Shown here in pieces: positions 36,917-45,631 of a stretch of DNA of 64,000 bases. The notes beneath the pieces were generated by a model, which was not told the origin of the DNA, did not search any database, and was given only the letters and a program-made list of their open reading frames with translations. Position 1 is the stretch's first letter. Every line of letters starts with the position of its first letter. This DNA comes from Deinococcus carri (GTDB taxonomy: Bacteria; Deinococcota; Deinococci; Deinococcales; Deinococcaceae): the NCBI RefSeq assembly GCF_039545055.1, contig NZ_BAABRP010000002.1, positions 1-64,000 on the forward strand, given 5' to 3'. A program made the position numbers and the translations under genes.

Positions 36917-37804
36917 TTACAGCACTGGCACGCCCGTATGTTTGGCCTTCCCTTCAGGTTCGACGTGGATGGTGACCACTGCACCCTTAACCTCGGCCCG
37001 GATGGCTTCCTCGATATGGTCGCAGATGTCGTGCGCCTGGGCGACCCCCATGTCCCCAGGCACGACCAAATGGAACTCGACGAAGGTCGTGTGCCCCGCC
37101 TGCCGGGTACGCAGATCATGTGCTTCCAACGCGCCCTGCGCGTGACTGCCAATAATCTCGCGGACGCGCTGCACGGCCTCGTCGGGTGCCCCCGCGTCCA
37201 TCAGTCCCCCCACGCTGTCCCGCACCAGCCCCCAGCCGGACCACAGGACGTTCAACGCGACCAGGGCCGCCAGAATCGCATCCAGTTGCTCGTACCCGGT
37301 CAGGGCCACCAAGGCCACGCCGACCAGAACGCCGATGGACGTCACCACGTCCGTCAGCAGGTACTTCCCGTCGGCTTGCAGGGCCGGGGAGCGCCAGGCG
37401 CGGCCACTCCGGATCAGCACGGCGGCCCAGAGGCCGTTCACCACGGACGCCGCACCGTTGATGGCCAGGCCCAGCACCGGCGCGTCGAGTGGCTTGGGAT
37501 GCAGGAAGGCGTGGTACGCCTCGTTCAGGATGGCGAACGCCGCCCCCAGGATCAGCACACCCTCGATGACGGCGCTGAAATACTCGGCCTTGGTGTGGCC
37601 GTAGGGGTGGTTGGCGTCGGCGGGCCGGGCACTGACTTGCAGCGCGATGAAGGCCGCGACGGCCGCCGCGACGTTGATGATGCTCTCCAGCGCGTCCGAA
37701 AACAGGGCCACGCTGCCGGTGAGCAGGTAGGCGACGAACTTCAGGCCGAGGACCAGCAGGCCGATCAGGATGCTGCCCAGGGCGAGACGAAGGGTGCGGT
37801 TCAC
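36917..37804 (-). CDS. Cation diffusion facilitator (CDF) transporter
   Basis: A 295-residue CDF protein with six predicted helices and a cytoplasmic C-terminal domain (about 205-285). Helix 2 has LFSDALESI, where the usual DxxxD/HxxxD reads D..E, and helix 5 has DGKYLLTDVV, with Tyr where zinc-type members have His. The HPYGHTKAEY loop is typical of the family. These changes suggest a metal other than zinc (Fe, Mn or Co; inference). It exports metal from the cytoplasm in exchange for protons. It follows the ZIP gene in the same direction, 50 bases apart, and precedes the MATE pseudogene. Confidence 0.85.
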   Translation of the reverse strand: MNRTLRLALGSILIGLLVLGLKFVAYLLTGSVALFSDALESIINVAAAVAAFIALQVSARPADANHPYGHTKAEYFSAVIEGVLILGAAFAILNEAYHAFLHPKPLDAPVLGLAINGAASVVNGLWAAVLIRSGRAWRSPALQADGKYLLTDVVTSIGVLVGVALVALTGYEQLDAILAALVALNVLWSGWGLVRDSVGGLMDAGAPDEAVQRVREIIGSHAQGALEAHDLRTRQAGHTTFVEFHLVVPGDMGVAQAHDICDHIEEAIRAEVKGAVVTIHVEPEGKAKHTGVPVL

Positions 37805-37854
37805 AGGAAGACCTCAGAGAAAGCGAGCGAAGCGGGAGAGCAGTCGAGGTTCGG

Positions 37855-38568
37855 TCACACCAATTGCTCGATAACGAGCAGGGTCAGGAAGCCCAGCGGG
37901 AACATGGCGGTGATCAGCGCCGTCTCCCTGACCTCGTGCGCCTCGACCAGGAGTTCCTCGGTGACGAGGTACAGCAGCGCCGCGGCCCCAAAGGCCATGA
38001 CCACCTCCAGGGTGAAGTCTTGCACGCCGCTCAGCAGGCTCCCGCCGAGGGTGGCCCCCACCAGCAGCGCGAGGGTCAGGCCCGCGACGGTCCCGATGGT
38101 TCGTCCCCGGGAGGCGCCGGACTGGGCGAGTTCCGCCGCGACACTCAGGCCCAGGAACAGCAGTTCCAGCGTGAGGGCCACCACCAGCAGCACGCCGACC
38201 GTGGGACCGGCGGCGAAACCCACACCGATCAACAGGCCGTCGATGAAGGTATCCAGTCCAACCGCGGCGATGAGCCCGAGGTTCCCTGACCCGGCACGTT
38301 CTTCCAGGCGTTCGGTGAACTGCCGCAGCACCAGCATGACCACGACACCGAGGGCGAAGCCCAGGATCAACCCGCTCGGGCGGTGCTGGGCCGTGATCTC
38401 CGGCAGGAGTTCCCCGGCGACGGCGGCCATCACCACACCCGCCGCGAGGTGCTGGAAGGCGCTGCGGGTCAGTGCGCTCGGGACACGGAACGTGGCCCAC
38501 ACGCCCCCGAGAAGAGTGGCGGCCACCGGGATCAGGGTGAACTCCAGAATCGGCAGGACGTTCGGCAT
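37855..38568 (-). CDS. ZIP family metal transporter
   Basis: A 237-residue protein with about eight membrane helices starting MPNVLPILEF; AAGGA lies 6 bases before the ATG. ZIP features are HLAAGVVMAAVAGELLP in helix 2 (His and Glu), and an amphipathic helix GLDTFIDGLLIGVGFAAG in place of the usual HNxxxG motif: here the metal-binding His/Asn read D..D. ZIP proteins import or equilibrate divalent metals. The neighbour genes are CDF exporters, so this cluster balances metal levels. The unusual ligand set makes the metal uncertain. Confidence 0.75.
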   Translation of the reverse strand: MPNVLPILEFTLIPVAATLLGGVWATFRVPSALTRSAFQHLAAGVVMAAVAGELLPEITAQHRPSGLILGFALGVVVMLVLRQFTERLEERAGSGNLGLIAAVGLDTFIDGLLIGVGFAAGPTVGVLLVVALTLELLFLGLSVAAELAQSGASRGRTIGTVAGLTLALLVGATLGGSLLSGVQDFTLEVVMAFGAAALLYLVTEELLVEAHEVRETALITAMFPLGFLTLLVIEQLV

Positions 38569-38664
38569 AGGATTCCTTTCAACACACCCGGATGGGGAAG
38601 GGCATGCCGGGCCGGGAAACAACACGGGAACGGCGCATTCACCACCGACGCCCAGGTCGCGTCT

Positions 38665-38705
38665 GATGGAAGAACATCTGGCGCTTTCCCAAATGTTCTT
38701 CCATC
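38665..38705. repeat. Perfect 13-base inverted repeat upstream of the ZIP gene
   Basis: GATGGAAGAACAT (38665-38677) and ATGTTCTTCCATC (38693-38705) are perfect complements separated by 15 bases. The repeat is about 100 bases upstream of the ZIP start and about 125 past the stop of the PIG-L gene, both leftward. It could be a terminator hairpin for the upstream operon or a metal-regulator site. Confidence 0.65.
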
Positions 38706-38828
38706 GCCGCCACCCCGTATTGTTTGCCACTCACTCCGCTCAGTGGATTCCAGGGAAGAGGGCACCATTTGGTCTTGAGTGGCCGCATCCACCTTTCCCG
38801 GAACAGCACACCACCACACGCCCAGGGG

Positions 38829-39557
38829 CTAAGCACGCCGGTCCAGTTCCAGTACCTTGAAGACTTCGACGGCGGTCAGCCCATACCCGGCCCCGCAGCG
38901 CGCCGACCGCGCGGTCCAGCTCTTGCGCAGCGCCTGCGCGTCCCGGGTCTGACTCGCGTGGGCGAGCCGGGCCTCGACCTTGCGTTCCAGCGTGGTCTGA
39001 ATGTCCACCGCGCGGTCGGCGACCGAACTGGCGAACAGCCAGACCTCCCGGACCCGGTGGGGCGCGAGGCCAGCCAGGAGCGGCTCACCCTCGAAGGCGA
39101 GGCGGGAGCGGGCCAGCGGCGCGACGGCATCCAGGGCGGCGCGGCCCACCGCCCGGTGGTCCGGGTGGCTCAGGTAAGGCGGGTAGGGATGCTCGGGATC
39201 GAAGGTGAACACCACGTCGGGGCAGTGCTCCCGGATGGCCTGGATGAGCATGATTTTGAGGGCACGGTTGTTCTCCACCTCCCCGTCGGGGAGCCGCAGG
39301 AAGGTGACGTTCTCGATGCCGAGCAGGGAGGCGCCCCGCCGTGCCTCCGCCTCGCGGCGCTCCCGCAGGCTCTGCCGGGTGTCTTGCGGGTCACGGCTGC
39401 CCGCCTCCCCGCTGGTGGCGAGCAGCAGATGGACGTGTACCCCCGCGTCGGCCAGCAGGGCCACGGTCCCCCCGCACCAGCTTTCCAGATCGTCTGGGTG
39501 GGCGGCGATCACCAGCGCCCGGGGCACGTCCAGGGGTGGGGAAGCAGTTCCGCTCAT
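38829..39557 (-). CDS. PIG-L (LmbE-like) deacetylase
   Basis: A 242-residue protein with the zinc-binding VIAAHPDDLE near residue 18 and the distal YLSHPDHRAVG at about 130, the two signatures of the family. Members remove acetyl groups from N-acetylglucosamine-linked compounds; the BshB type helps make bacillithiol, the low-molecular thiol of Deinococcus, which also buffers metals. Its ATG overlaps the stop of the CDF gene (ATGA). It is the last gene of the ArsR-MFS-CDF-PIG-L operon; the bacillithiol link is inference. Confidence 0.85.
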   Translation of the reverse strand: MSGTASPPLDVPRALVIAAHPDDLESWCGGTVALLADAGVHVHLLLATSGEAGSRDPQDTRQSLRERREAEARRGASLLGIENVTFLRLPDGEVENNRALKIMLIQAIREHCPDVVFTFDPEHPYPPYLSHPDHRAVGRAALDAVAPLARSRLAFEGEPLLAGLAPHRVREVWLFASSVADRAVDIQTTLERKVEARLAHASQTRDAQALRKSWTARSARCGAGYGLTAVEVFKVLELDRRA

Positions 39558-40462
39558 ACCACGTGATCCGGCGCGTACCGGCAGGCGTCCGCCCCCCCGT
39601 ACTCCACCTGCAACGTGGCGTGCTCGATGCCGAACTCATCGTGCAGTTCGTGTTGCACCTGGGTGTAGAAGGTGTCGTTTGGGATGCCCCGGGGCATGAC
39701 CAAATGCACGGTCAGAGCCGTCTCGGTGGTACTCATGCCCCAGACGTGCAGGTCATGGACCTCGACCACGCCGGGGAGAGCGGCGAGGTACGCCTTGATC
39801 GCCCCCGGGTCCACTCCTTCCGGTACGGCGTCCAGCGAGAGGTTGACGCTCTCGCGCAGCAGGCCCCAGGTGCCCAGCAGGATCACGGCGGCCACCAGCA
39901 GGCTGATCGTGGGATCGAGCCACAGCCAACCCGTGAAGGCGATCAGTGCCCCGGCGATCACCACGCCCAGCGACACCAGGGCATCGGCGGCCATATGCTG
40001 AAAGGCGCTGCGGAGATTGAGGTCGTGCTTGCTGCCGGAAGCGAACAGGTACGCGGTGACGGCGTTGATCACGATGCCGACCGCCGCGACCCACATGACG
40101 GTGCCCGCCGCGACGGGTTCAGGGTGGCCGAAGCGGCGGACGGCTTCCACCAGGAGGGCGCCAACCGCCATGAACAGCAGGACCGCGTTGGCCAGGGAGG
40201 CAAGGATACTGCTGCGCCGCAGACCGTAGGTGTAGCGTGCCGAGGGTTTGCGCCTGGCCAGGACGTAGGCACCCCAGGAGATCAGCAGGCCCAGCACGTC
40301 CGAGGCGTTGTGTCCCGCGTCCGCGACCAGGGCCAGGGAACGGGACAGGAACCCGGAGGTGAGTTCCAGCAGGACGAAGGCGACGTTCAGCGTAATGCCG
40401 ACAGCGAAGGCGCGGCCGTAGTTGGCGGGGCCGTGTGAGTGGCCATGATGGGCGTGGGTCAT
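39554..40462 (-). CDS. CDF zinc/cobalt/cadmium efflux protein, CzcD-like
   Basis: A 302-residue protein of the CzcD/ZitB branch. It has a His-rich N-terminus (MTHAHHGHSHG), six helices, and the zinc-type ligands HNASD in helix 2 (LVADAGHNASDVLG) and HMAAD in helix 5 (FQHMAADALVSLG). A C-terminal metal-binding domain includes VEVHDLHVW and EHATLQVE. Such proteins export Zn, Co or Cd with proton influx. Both ends overlap neighbours by 4 bases. It is co-regulated with the ArsR gene upstream. Confidence 0.9.
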   Translation of the reverse strand: MTHAHHGHSHGPANYGRAFAVGITLNVAFVLLELTSGFLSRSLALVADAGHNASDVLGLLISWGAYVLARRKPSARYTYGLRRSSILASLANAVLLFMAVGALLVEAVRRFGHPEPVAAGTVMWVAAVGIVINAVTAYLFASGSKHDLNLRSAFQHMAADALVSLGVVIAGALIAFTGWLWLDPTISLLVAAVILLGTWGLLRESVNLSLDAVPEGVDPGAIKAYLAALPGVVEVHDLHVWGMSTTETALTVHLVMPRGIPNDTFYTQVQHELHDEFGIEHATLQVEYGGADACRYAPDHVV

Positions 40463-41676
40463 TCCCGGTGCCTTTGCAGGGGAGTGGTCTGGGCGATGTG
40501 GGTGAACTGCACGGCGGCGAGCACGGCGAGGGCGATCAGGCCGCCGATCAGGAAGGCGTGCGAGGTGAAGCGCGACCCTAGGAACCCGGCCAGCGGATAC
40601 GCGAAGGCCCACCAGAGGTGACTCCAGGCGAAGTGCGCCCCGTACACCCGGCCCTGCGCGGCCTCCTCGGTGCGTTCGGCGAGGAGGGTCTCGGTGGGCA
40701 GGTTCACCCAGTTCTGGCCCACACCGGCGAGCAGCCAGAAGCCCATCAGCGGCGCGAGCGTCACGAGGTCGCCTGGCAGGATCGCCAGAGCCGTGACGAG
40801 AGCGCCCAGCAGGATGAAGCGAGTGCGCGGCCAGCGCTTTCCGACCAACCCGACGACGAGGGAGGCGAGGGTCGCGCCCAGCCCGTAGGTGGCCATCACC
40901 CAGCCGTAGGGCGCTTCCCCGAGTTGGAGGCCGCTCCGCACCCGCGTCACCGTCTCCACTAGGATCAGCGCCCCGGCAATAGCCGCGACCAGTTCCATCA
41001 AGAGGGCGAAGCGGATGGGTGGGTCCCGCCACAGCCGGGCGGTGCCGTCCCGCACGTCCGCCCAGGTCTCGCCCTGCACCTTGCCCCGCTGCGCCCGCAG
41101 GGCAGGCAGGGTCAGAATCAGCAGGCCCGAGAGCAGGAAACTCGCGGCGTCGATGAAGAACAGCTCCCGGCCGCCGACCCAGGCGGCGACCAGACCGGCA
41201 AGGCCGGGACCGGCGATCCCGATGAGTTCCGTGGTCGCGCTGGAGAGCGCGAAGGCCTGGCCGCTGTCCTCGCGTCCAACCACCAGGGGGACCGTGGCCT
41301 GGTTGGTGGGGGTGAAGAAGGCGGTGAGGGCGTTGAGGAGGAACATCAGCACGTACACCTGCCAGGTGGCGTGCACGAAGGGCATCAGGCCAATGACGGC
41401 CATCCGTCCGAAGTCACATCCCACCAGCAGCCACTTGCGGTTCACGCGGTCGGCGACAACACCTGCCAGTGGAGAGAACAGCACGAAGGCGGCCACCCGC
41501 AGAGTGAGCGCGAGGCCCAGCACCGGGGCCGCGTCCTGCCCGCCGGTGAGCTGATAGGCCAGGAGGGCCAGGCCGACCCAGGTGAGGGCATCCCCGACCT
41601 GGCTGACTGTCTGCGCGGCGTAGAGTCGAGCGAAGCGGGAGTTGCGTAGGGCACCGAAGAGAGGGGGGGCGTTCAA
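40459..41676 (-). CDS. MFS transporter
   Basis: A 405-residue major-facilitator protein with 10-12 helices and the loop motif GVVADRVNRKWLL after helix 2 (the usual GxLaDrxGrr type). It resembles the enterobactin-exporter/ArsR-associated MFS group. It is coupled by 4-base overlaps to the ArsR gene before it and the CDF gene after it, so it is likely induced with them. The substrate is unknown: a drug, siderophore or metal complex. Confidence 0.85.
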   Translation of the reverse strand: MNAPPLFGALRNSRFARLYAAQTVSQVGDALTWVGLALLAYQLTGGQDAAPVLGLALTLRVAAFVLFSPLAGVVADRVNRKWLLVGCDFGRMAVIGLMPFVHATWQVYVLMFLLNALTAFFTPTNQATVPLVVGREDSGQAFALSSATTELIGIAGPGLAGLVAAWVGGRELFFIDAASFLLSGLLILTLPALRAQRGKVQGETWADVRDGTARLWRDPPIRFALLMELVAAIAGALILVETVTRVRSGLQLGEAPYGWVMATYGLGATLASLVVGLVGKRWPRTRFILLGALVTALAILPGDLVTLAPLMGFWLLAGVGQNWVNLPTETLLAERTEEAAQGRVYGAHFAWSHLWWAFAYPLAGFLGSRFTSHAFLIGGLIALAVLAAVQFTHIAQTTPLQRHRE

Positions 41677-42038
41677 TGGACGCCTCCAGGCACGGGATCA
41701 GCAGCCGGATGGTCCGGGAGGCCGAGGCGTTCGTGCTGAGCATGGCTGAAGGCCTCCCGGACGAGGCGGGCGACGTGGGTGTCCGCCAGGCGGTAGTGGA
41801 CGCTGGTGCCTTCCCGGCGGGTTTTCACGAGGTCGGCACTTCTCAGCAGGGCCAGGTGACGGCTGACCGTGCTCTGCGGCTGGTCGAGGGCCTCGACGAG
41901 TTGGGTCACGCTGCGCTCACCCGCGATCAGCAGCAACACGAGCTGCACGCGGATGGGTTCGGAGAGGGCCTTGAAGACCTCTGTCACGCGGGCCAGGTCG
42001 TCCGGATGGGGTTGGGGGGGAACCGCATGCTCGTGCAT
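41673..42038 (-). CDS. ArsR/SmtB family repressor
   Basis: A 121-residue winged-helix protein: VFKALSEPIRVQLVLLLIAG, then SVTQLVEALDQPQSTVSRHL as the recognition region, and a wing RREGTSVHYRL. The N-terminus is His-rich (MHEHAVPPQPHPDD) and the C-terminus has THVARLVREAFSHAQHE, whose His/Asp set could form a helix-5 zinc site. It has no Cys, so a Zn/Co type is more likely than an As(III) type. First gene of the four-gene metal operon; it probably represses its own promoter. Confidence 0.88.
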   Translation of the reverse strand: MHEHAVPPQPHPDDLARVTEVFKALSEPIRVQLVLLLIAGERSVTQLVEALDQPQSTVSRHLALLRSADLVKTRREGTSVHYRLADTHVARLVREAFSHAQHERLGLPDHPAADPVPGGVH

Positions 42039-42044
42039 CTGTCC

Positions 42045-42077
42045 ACTTTAACACTTATATTTGTCTTTCCGAATATA
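42045..42077 (-). promoter_or_regulatory. Leaderless promoter and candidate ArsR operator
   Basis: TAAAGT (minus strand 42050-42045) lies 6 bases before the ATG of arsR. The AT-rich block upstream contains TATATT and AATATA arms (42056-42061 and 42072-42077) around 10 bases, an imperfect dyad of the size bound by ArsR/SmtB dimers. It overlaps the likely -35 region. Confidence 0.55.
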
Positions 42078-42102
42078 CAGAATTATAGGTTAAGGTGGAA
42101 GA

Positions 42103-42339
42103 GTGCCGTGTACCGCTCACATTCCAGCGCAGCAGATCGCGGGCACCATCGCCCGTAGCGACGACGCACGCCTCCCTGTCGGCTCAGCCGTGGGATTGCG
42201 CCTCGCAGACTTCGAAGGCATCTCCGAGACCAGCGTTACCTTCCAGGGAACCATCTATCCGATTCTTGTTCTCAGCCATGAGCGCCATCCCAATGGGGAC
42301 AGCGATGTGACGTTTGCGTTGCTGCCTGCAGGAGAGTGA
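42103..42339 (+). CDS. Small hypothetical protein
   Basis: A 78-residue frame starting at GTG with AAGGTGG just upstream, divergent from the ArsR gene. Third codon positions are GC-rich and the sequence alternates strands (AVGLRLADFEG, SVTFQGTIYPILVLSHE, DVTFALLPAG), as a small beta-barrel (PilZ-size) would. No family can be named. The divergent promoter near 42080 could serve it. Confidence 0.45.
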   Translation: MPCTAHIPAQQIAGTIARSDDARLPVGSAVGLRLADFEGISETSVTFQGTIYPILVLSHERHPNGDSDVTFALLPAGE

Positions 42340-42763
42340 GCTGGCGGTCACGTCTCCTGTACACCAGCCTGAATTCCACGGCTCGTCCCTTGACAGGATT
42401 TTTACACCCCTGCTGGACAATCTCTTTCGGAAGAGACCCCGCTTCTGGTGGGCACACCTACCCCTTGCGCTCCACGTGTCACCGCCAGGACGCTGGCTTA
42501 CCGCTCCGGAGGGTGCAGCGGTGCCAGGGCGTACGGAAGGCCCCACTCTTTCAGGAGGAACACCTTGACGGCACAGCATCGCCCGACCAGACTCAGCCCC
42601 CTGGCATGCCGGCGCTCATGTGGCCTATCCACCGGAGCATGAGCGGCGCAGGGCACGCCAGGACCGGTAACAGCCGGTGGCCCGGTCCCACCAGCGGCAG
42701 CCTGGGGAACACGCCTGAGGCCGAGGACCCCCCTGTCCCTCACCGCCAGCCCTGGGAGCCCGG
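42340..42763. other. Gap without a recognised gene
   Basis: These 424 bases lie between the small protein and the thioredoxin gene. A perfect AGGAGG at about 42552-42557 precedes a TTG, but that frame closes after 23 codons; it might be a leader or the remnant of a lost gene. Nothing else was seen. Confidence 0.4.
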
Positions 42764-43546
42764 GTGAACATCGCACCGGACGCCCTGACGATCGGCCCGC
42801 TGGTGATCGGCTGGTCGCAGTTGACGCTGCTGCTCGGCCTGCTGGCCTGGTCCTCCCTGGCGCGGTTCCGGGGAGCGGCCAAGGCGGCGCTCGTGGCGCT
42901 GGTCACCGCCCGCCTCTGGGCGTCCCTCCCTGGCGTCTTTGGGGACCTGAGCCAGCCGCTGGGCGCGCAGGTGCTCGAACTGCTGGACGTGCGGCGAGGA
43001 AGCTGGGCGTGGGGACCCGGACTCGCCGCAGGCCTGGTCGCACTGTGGTGGCCCCGCCGCCAGTTCCCCGCCCGCTTGCCCTTCCCGCTGCTCGTCACGG
43101 TCCTGGCAGGCTTGCTGCCCCTGCTGCTCAGGCCGACCCCCGCAGTGCAGACCTTCCCGGCGGTGCTCTTCCCGCGCCTCATGGGCAACACCATCTCCCG
43201 CCCCGTCCCGCTGCCCCGCCCGGGCGTGGTGAACGTCTGGGCCACCTGGTGCCCGCCCTGCCGGGCGGAAATGCCGCTCCTGATGCGGGCCGTCCAGGCG
43301 GGTGAACCGGTGGTGCTGCTGAACGTCGGTGAACCGGCCGACCGGGTTCAGGCGTTCCTCCGCTCCTACCCGGCCCCGAATACCACCTGGCTGGGTGGGG
43401 AAGCCGTCACCGGGAGGCTGCGGGTCAGCGGCTTCCCCACCACCTTCGCCGTGAATGCCCAGGGGCGCATCGTCGCCCGTCACCTCGGCCCGCTCAGCAG
43501 CGCCCAACTGCAAGCCCTGCTCCGGCAGGCCAAGGAAATGCCGTGA
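42764..43546 (+). CDS. Membrane-anchored thioredoxin-like (TlpA/DsbE type) protein with an Lgt-like N-terminus
   Basis: A 260-residue protein. The first 120 residues form about four membrane helices, the first of which (LTIGPLVIGWSQLTLLLGLL) closely resembles the start of Lgt (IGNFTIAWYGVLITLGIV in the gene at 51337). Residues about 135-260 are a thioredoxin fold with the active site WATWCPPCRAEMP and the cis-Pro loop GFPTTFAVN. It should act in the periplasm as a thiol reductant for cytochrome c, copper proteins or lipoproteins. There is no obvious co-transcribed partner. Confidence 0.82.
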   Translation: MNIAPDALTIGPLVIGWSQLTLLLGLLAWSSLARFRGAAKAALVALVTARLWASLPGVFGDLSQPLGAQVLELLDVRRGSWAWGPGLAAGLVALWWPRRQFPARLPFPLLVTVLAGLLPLLLRPTPAVQTFPAVLFPRLMGNTISRPVPLPRPGVVNVWATWCPPCRAEMPLLMRAVQAGEPVVLLNVGEPADRVQAFLRSYPAPNTTWLGGEAVTGRLRVSGFPTTFAVNAQGRIVARHLGPLSSAQLQALLRQAKEMP

Positions 43547-43741
43547 CAGACGGCACCCCGCTCCCCCGCGCGTAAATGATCGGGCGCAGCGGCCCTGCCG
43601 TTCTCACGCTTCACCAAGACCAGCACGCTGAGGCCTACACTGAACCCACGTCCACCCGCGAAGAGGCTCATCCTGACGCCCAGGAGGGGCGCCTGACCTT
43701 CGCACCGGGGTTGAACCGCCGCCCTGGGATCAGGAGGACCT

Positions 43742-45370
43742 ATGCCAAGGAAGCTTCTCCCCCTCGCCGCCCTGACCCTCGCGCTCGCCGCATGCTCCTC
43801 CAGCCTGACCCCGCCGGGACCGCCCACCACGATCCAGTTGCTTGACATCTCCGACTGGCACGCCCAGCTCGACCCACTCACTGTCGGCAGCGGCACGAGC
43901 GCCTTCCAGGTCGGTGGCGCGGCGGTCCTGAGTGCGTACTTCAAGCAGGACCGCGCGAACAATCCGAATACCCTGACCGTCACCGCAGGGGACGCCTACG
44001 GCGCGTCCCCGCCCCTGTCGAGCTTCTTCGGTGAGATGCCCGCCATCGAGGCGATGAACGCGATGGGTTTTGACGCCGATACCTTCGGCAACCACAACTT
44101 TGATCGGGGCACGGCGGCCCTCCAGGGTCTGATCGACAAAGCCAAGTTCTCGTACGTCGCGGCAAACCTGAAGAACCTTGACGCGAACCTCAAGAATGTC
44201 GCGCCATACAAGATCTTCACTGTTGGTGGGGTCAAGGTGGCCGTCATCGGGTTGGTGAACCCCGAGGCCCCCACGCTGGTCGCACCGGGCGCGCTCGGCA
44301 CGCTGCAGATCACCGACCCAGTCGCCGCCGCCACCCAGGCCCGCGCCTCCGCCCAAGCGCAAGGGGCCCAGGTCTTCGTCGCAATCACGCATCTGGGCGT
44401 GACCAGCAAGGACCCTGCCACGCAGGCCCCTTCGGGTCCGCTGATCGACTTCGCGAAGAGCGTCCGCGGCTTCGACGTGATCTTCGGCGACCATACCAAC
44501 GAGCAGTTCAGCGGCGTGATCGGTGAAGCGCTGGTCGTCGAGAACCTCAGCAAAGGCGCGACGTACGCGAAGGTGAACGTCACGTACGATCCGGCGAGTC
44601 GCCGAGTGACTGACCGCACCAACACCTTCGTGGTGCCGCGCGCGGACGCGGTCACGCCCGACCCGGCGGTTGTGCAGGCGCTGGCGCCCTACCGCACGCA
44701 GCTCGCGCAGCAGCTCGACCGCAAGATCGGGGTGGCCACCGACCTGTTCCCGCGCGGCAACAACATCGAGCGCCTCGGGGAAGTCGCGCTGGGGGACCTG
44801 ATTGCCGACGCCTTCCGGGCGCGGTACGGCACCCAGTTGGCCATTCAGAACGGCGGGAGCATTCGCAGTTCGCTCCCCTCCAGTTACGCGCCTCAGGACA
44901 AGAGCCTGCGCCGCCCTGCACCCGGCTACCAGCCCGGCCCCCCCTACGACATCGTGGCGGGGGACGTGTACAGCGTCCTGCCCTTTGGCAACACCGTCGT
45001 GACCCGCACCGTCACGGGGGCGCAGCTGTACGCGGCGCTGGAGAACAGCGTCTCCATGCTGCCCGCCGCCAGCGGACGCTTCCTGCAGATCTCGGGCTTC
45101 TCGTTCACCTATGACCCCAGCAAACCGGTGGGCTCCCGCATTGTCAGCGTGACGCTCGACGGTGGCACGCCGATCCTGAAAGATGCCACGACGTACACCC
45201 TCGCGCTGAGCGACTTCACCAACAGCGGTGGGGACGAGTACACCATGTTCGCCGATGGCCAGGGCACCACCCGTGAACTGGACGCCCAGGTGGTCCTCGA
45301 GTACATCCAGCAGCGGGGCACGGTCACGCCAACCGTGGGGCAGCGCATCCGCGCCGTCGGCGGAACCTGA
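43742..45370 (+). CDS. 5'-nucleotidase/UshA-family lipoprotein
   Basis: A 542-residue lipoprotein: signal peptide with lipobox LAAC (Cys at about residue 18). The N-terminal metallophosphatase domain has DISDWHAQ, VTAGDAYG, FGNHNFDRG, ITHLG and GDHTNE; the last would be G-H-S/T-H in typical members, so one metal ligand (second His) is Asn. The C-terminal specificity domain has IQNGGSIRSSLP and FTNSGGDEYTMF. Such enzymes dephosphorylate extracellular nucleotides for phosphate or nucleoside uptake. AGGAGG precedes the ATG. It stands alone. Confidence 0.85.
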   Translation: MPRKLLPLAALTLALAACSSSLTPPGPPTTIQLLDISDWHAQLDPLTVGSGTSAFQVGGAAVLSAYFKQDRANNPNTLTVTAGDAYGASPPLSSFFGEMPAIEAMNAMGFDADTFGNHNFDRGTAALQGLIDKAKFSYVAANLKNLDANLKNVAPYKIFTVGGVKVAVIGLVNPEAPTLVAPGALGTLQITDPVAAATQARASAQAQGAQVFVAITHLGVTSKDPATQAPSGPLIDFAKSVRGFDVIFGDHTNEQFSGVIGEALVVENLSKGATYAKVNVTYDPASRRVTDRTNTFVVPRADAVTPDPAVVQALAPYRTQLAQQLDRKIGVATDLFPRGNNIERLGEVALGDLIADAFRARYGTQLAIQNGGSIRSSLPSSYAPQDKSLRRPAPGYQPGPPYDIVAGDVYSVLPFGNTVVTRTVTGAQLYAALENSVSMLPAASGRFLQISGFSFTYDPSKPVGSRIVSVTLDGGTPILKDATTYTLALSDFTNSGGDEYTMFADGQGTTRELDAQVVLEYIQQRGTVTPTVGQRIRAVGGT

Positions 45371-45618
45371 CCCCCAGAGACCCCAGGCCCGTACAGGTGG
45401 GCGGCTCTCCAGGGTCGTCCACTTGGCTATTGAACGGCACGAAGGGTCCCCCGAGGTCAAGGCACCCCTGGGAAAGTCGCTCTGACAGTCGTCCCTTCGC
45501 CTGTGGCCCCCTGCTGCCCTCCGGCTCACGTTCGAGCCGCCCGGTGTTCGGCTGCGCCCCTTCAGAGCGCAGGCAAGCAGGCAGGTGACCCGTCCCGCGT
45601 CCCGGTTCTACACTGCCG

Positions 45619-45631
45619 GGCAGAACCTGCC
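45619..45631. promoter_or_regulatory. Palindrome between promoter and start of the RelA-like gene
   Basis: GGCAG-aac-CTGCC ends directly at the ATG (45632). A TACACT -10-like box lies 9-14 bases upstream of the palindrome (45609-45614 region). An operator in the 5' untranslated region would suit autoregulation, as in toxin-antitoxin operons. Confidence 0.45.

Noticed and set aside
42336..42767. 143-codon rightward frame before the thioredoxin gene
   Set aside because: Low-complexity Pro/Arg/Gly composition without a family; the AGGAGG inside belongs to a 23-codon frame.
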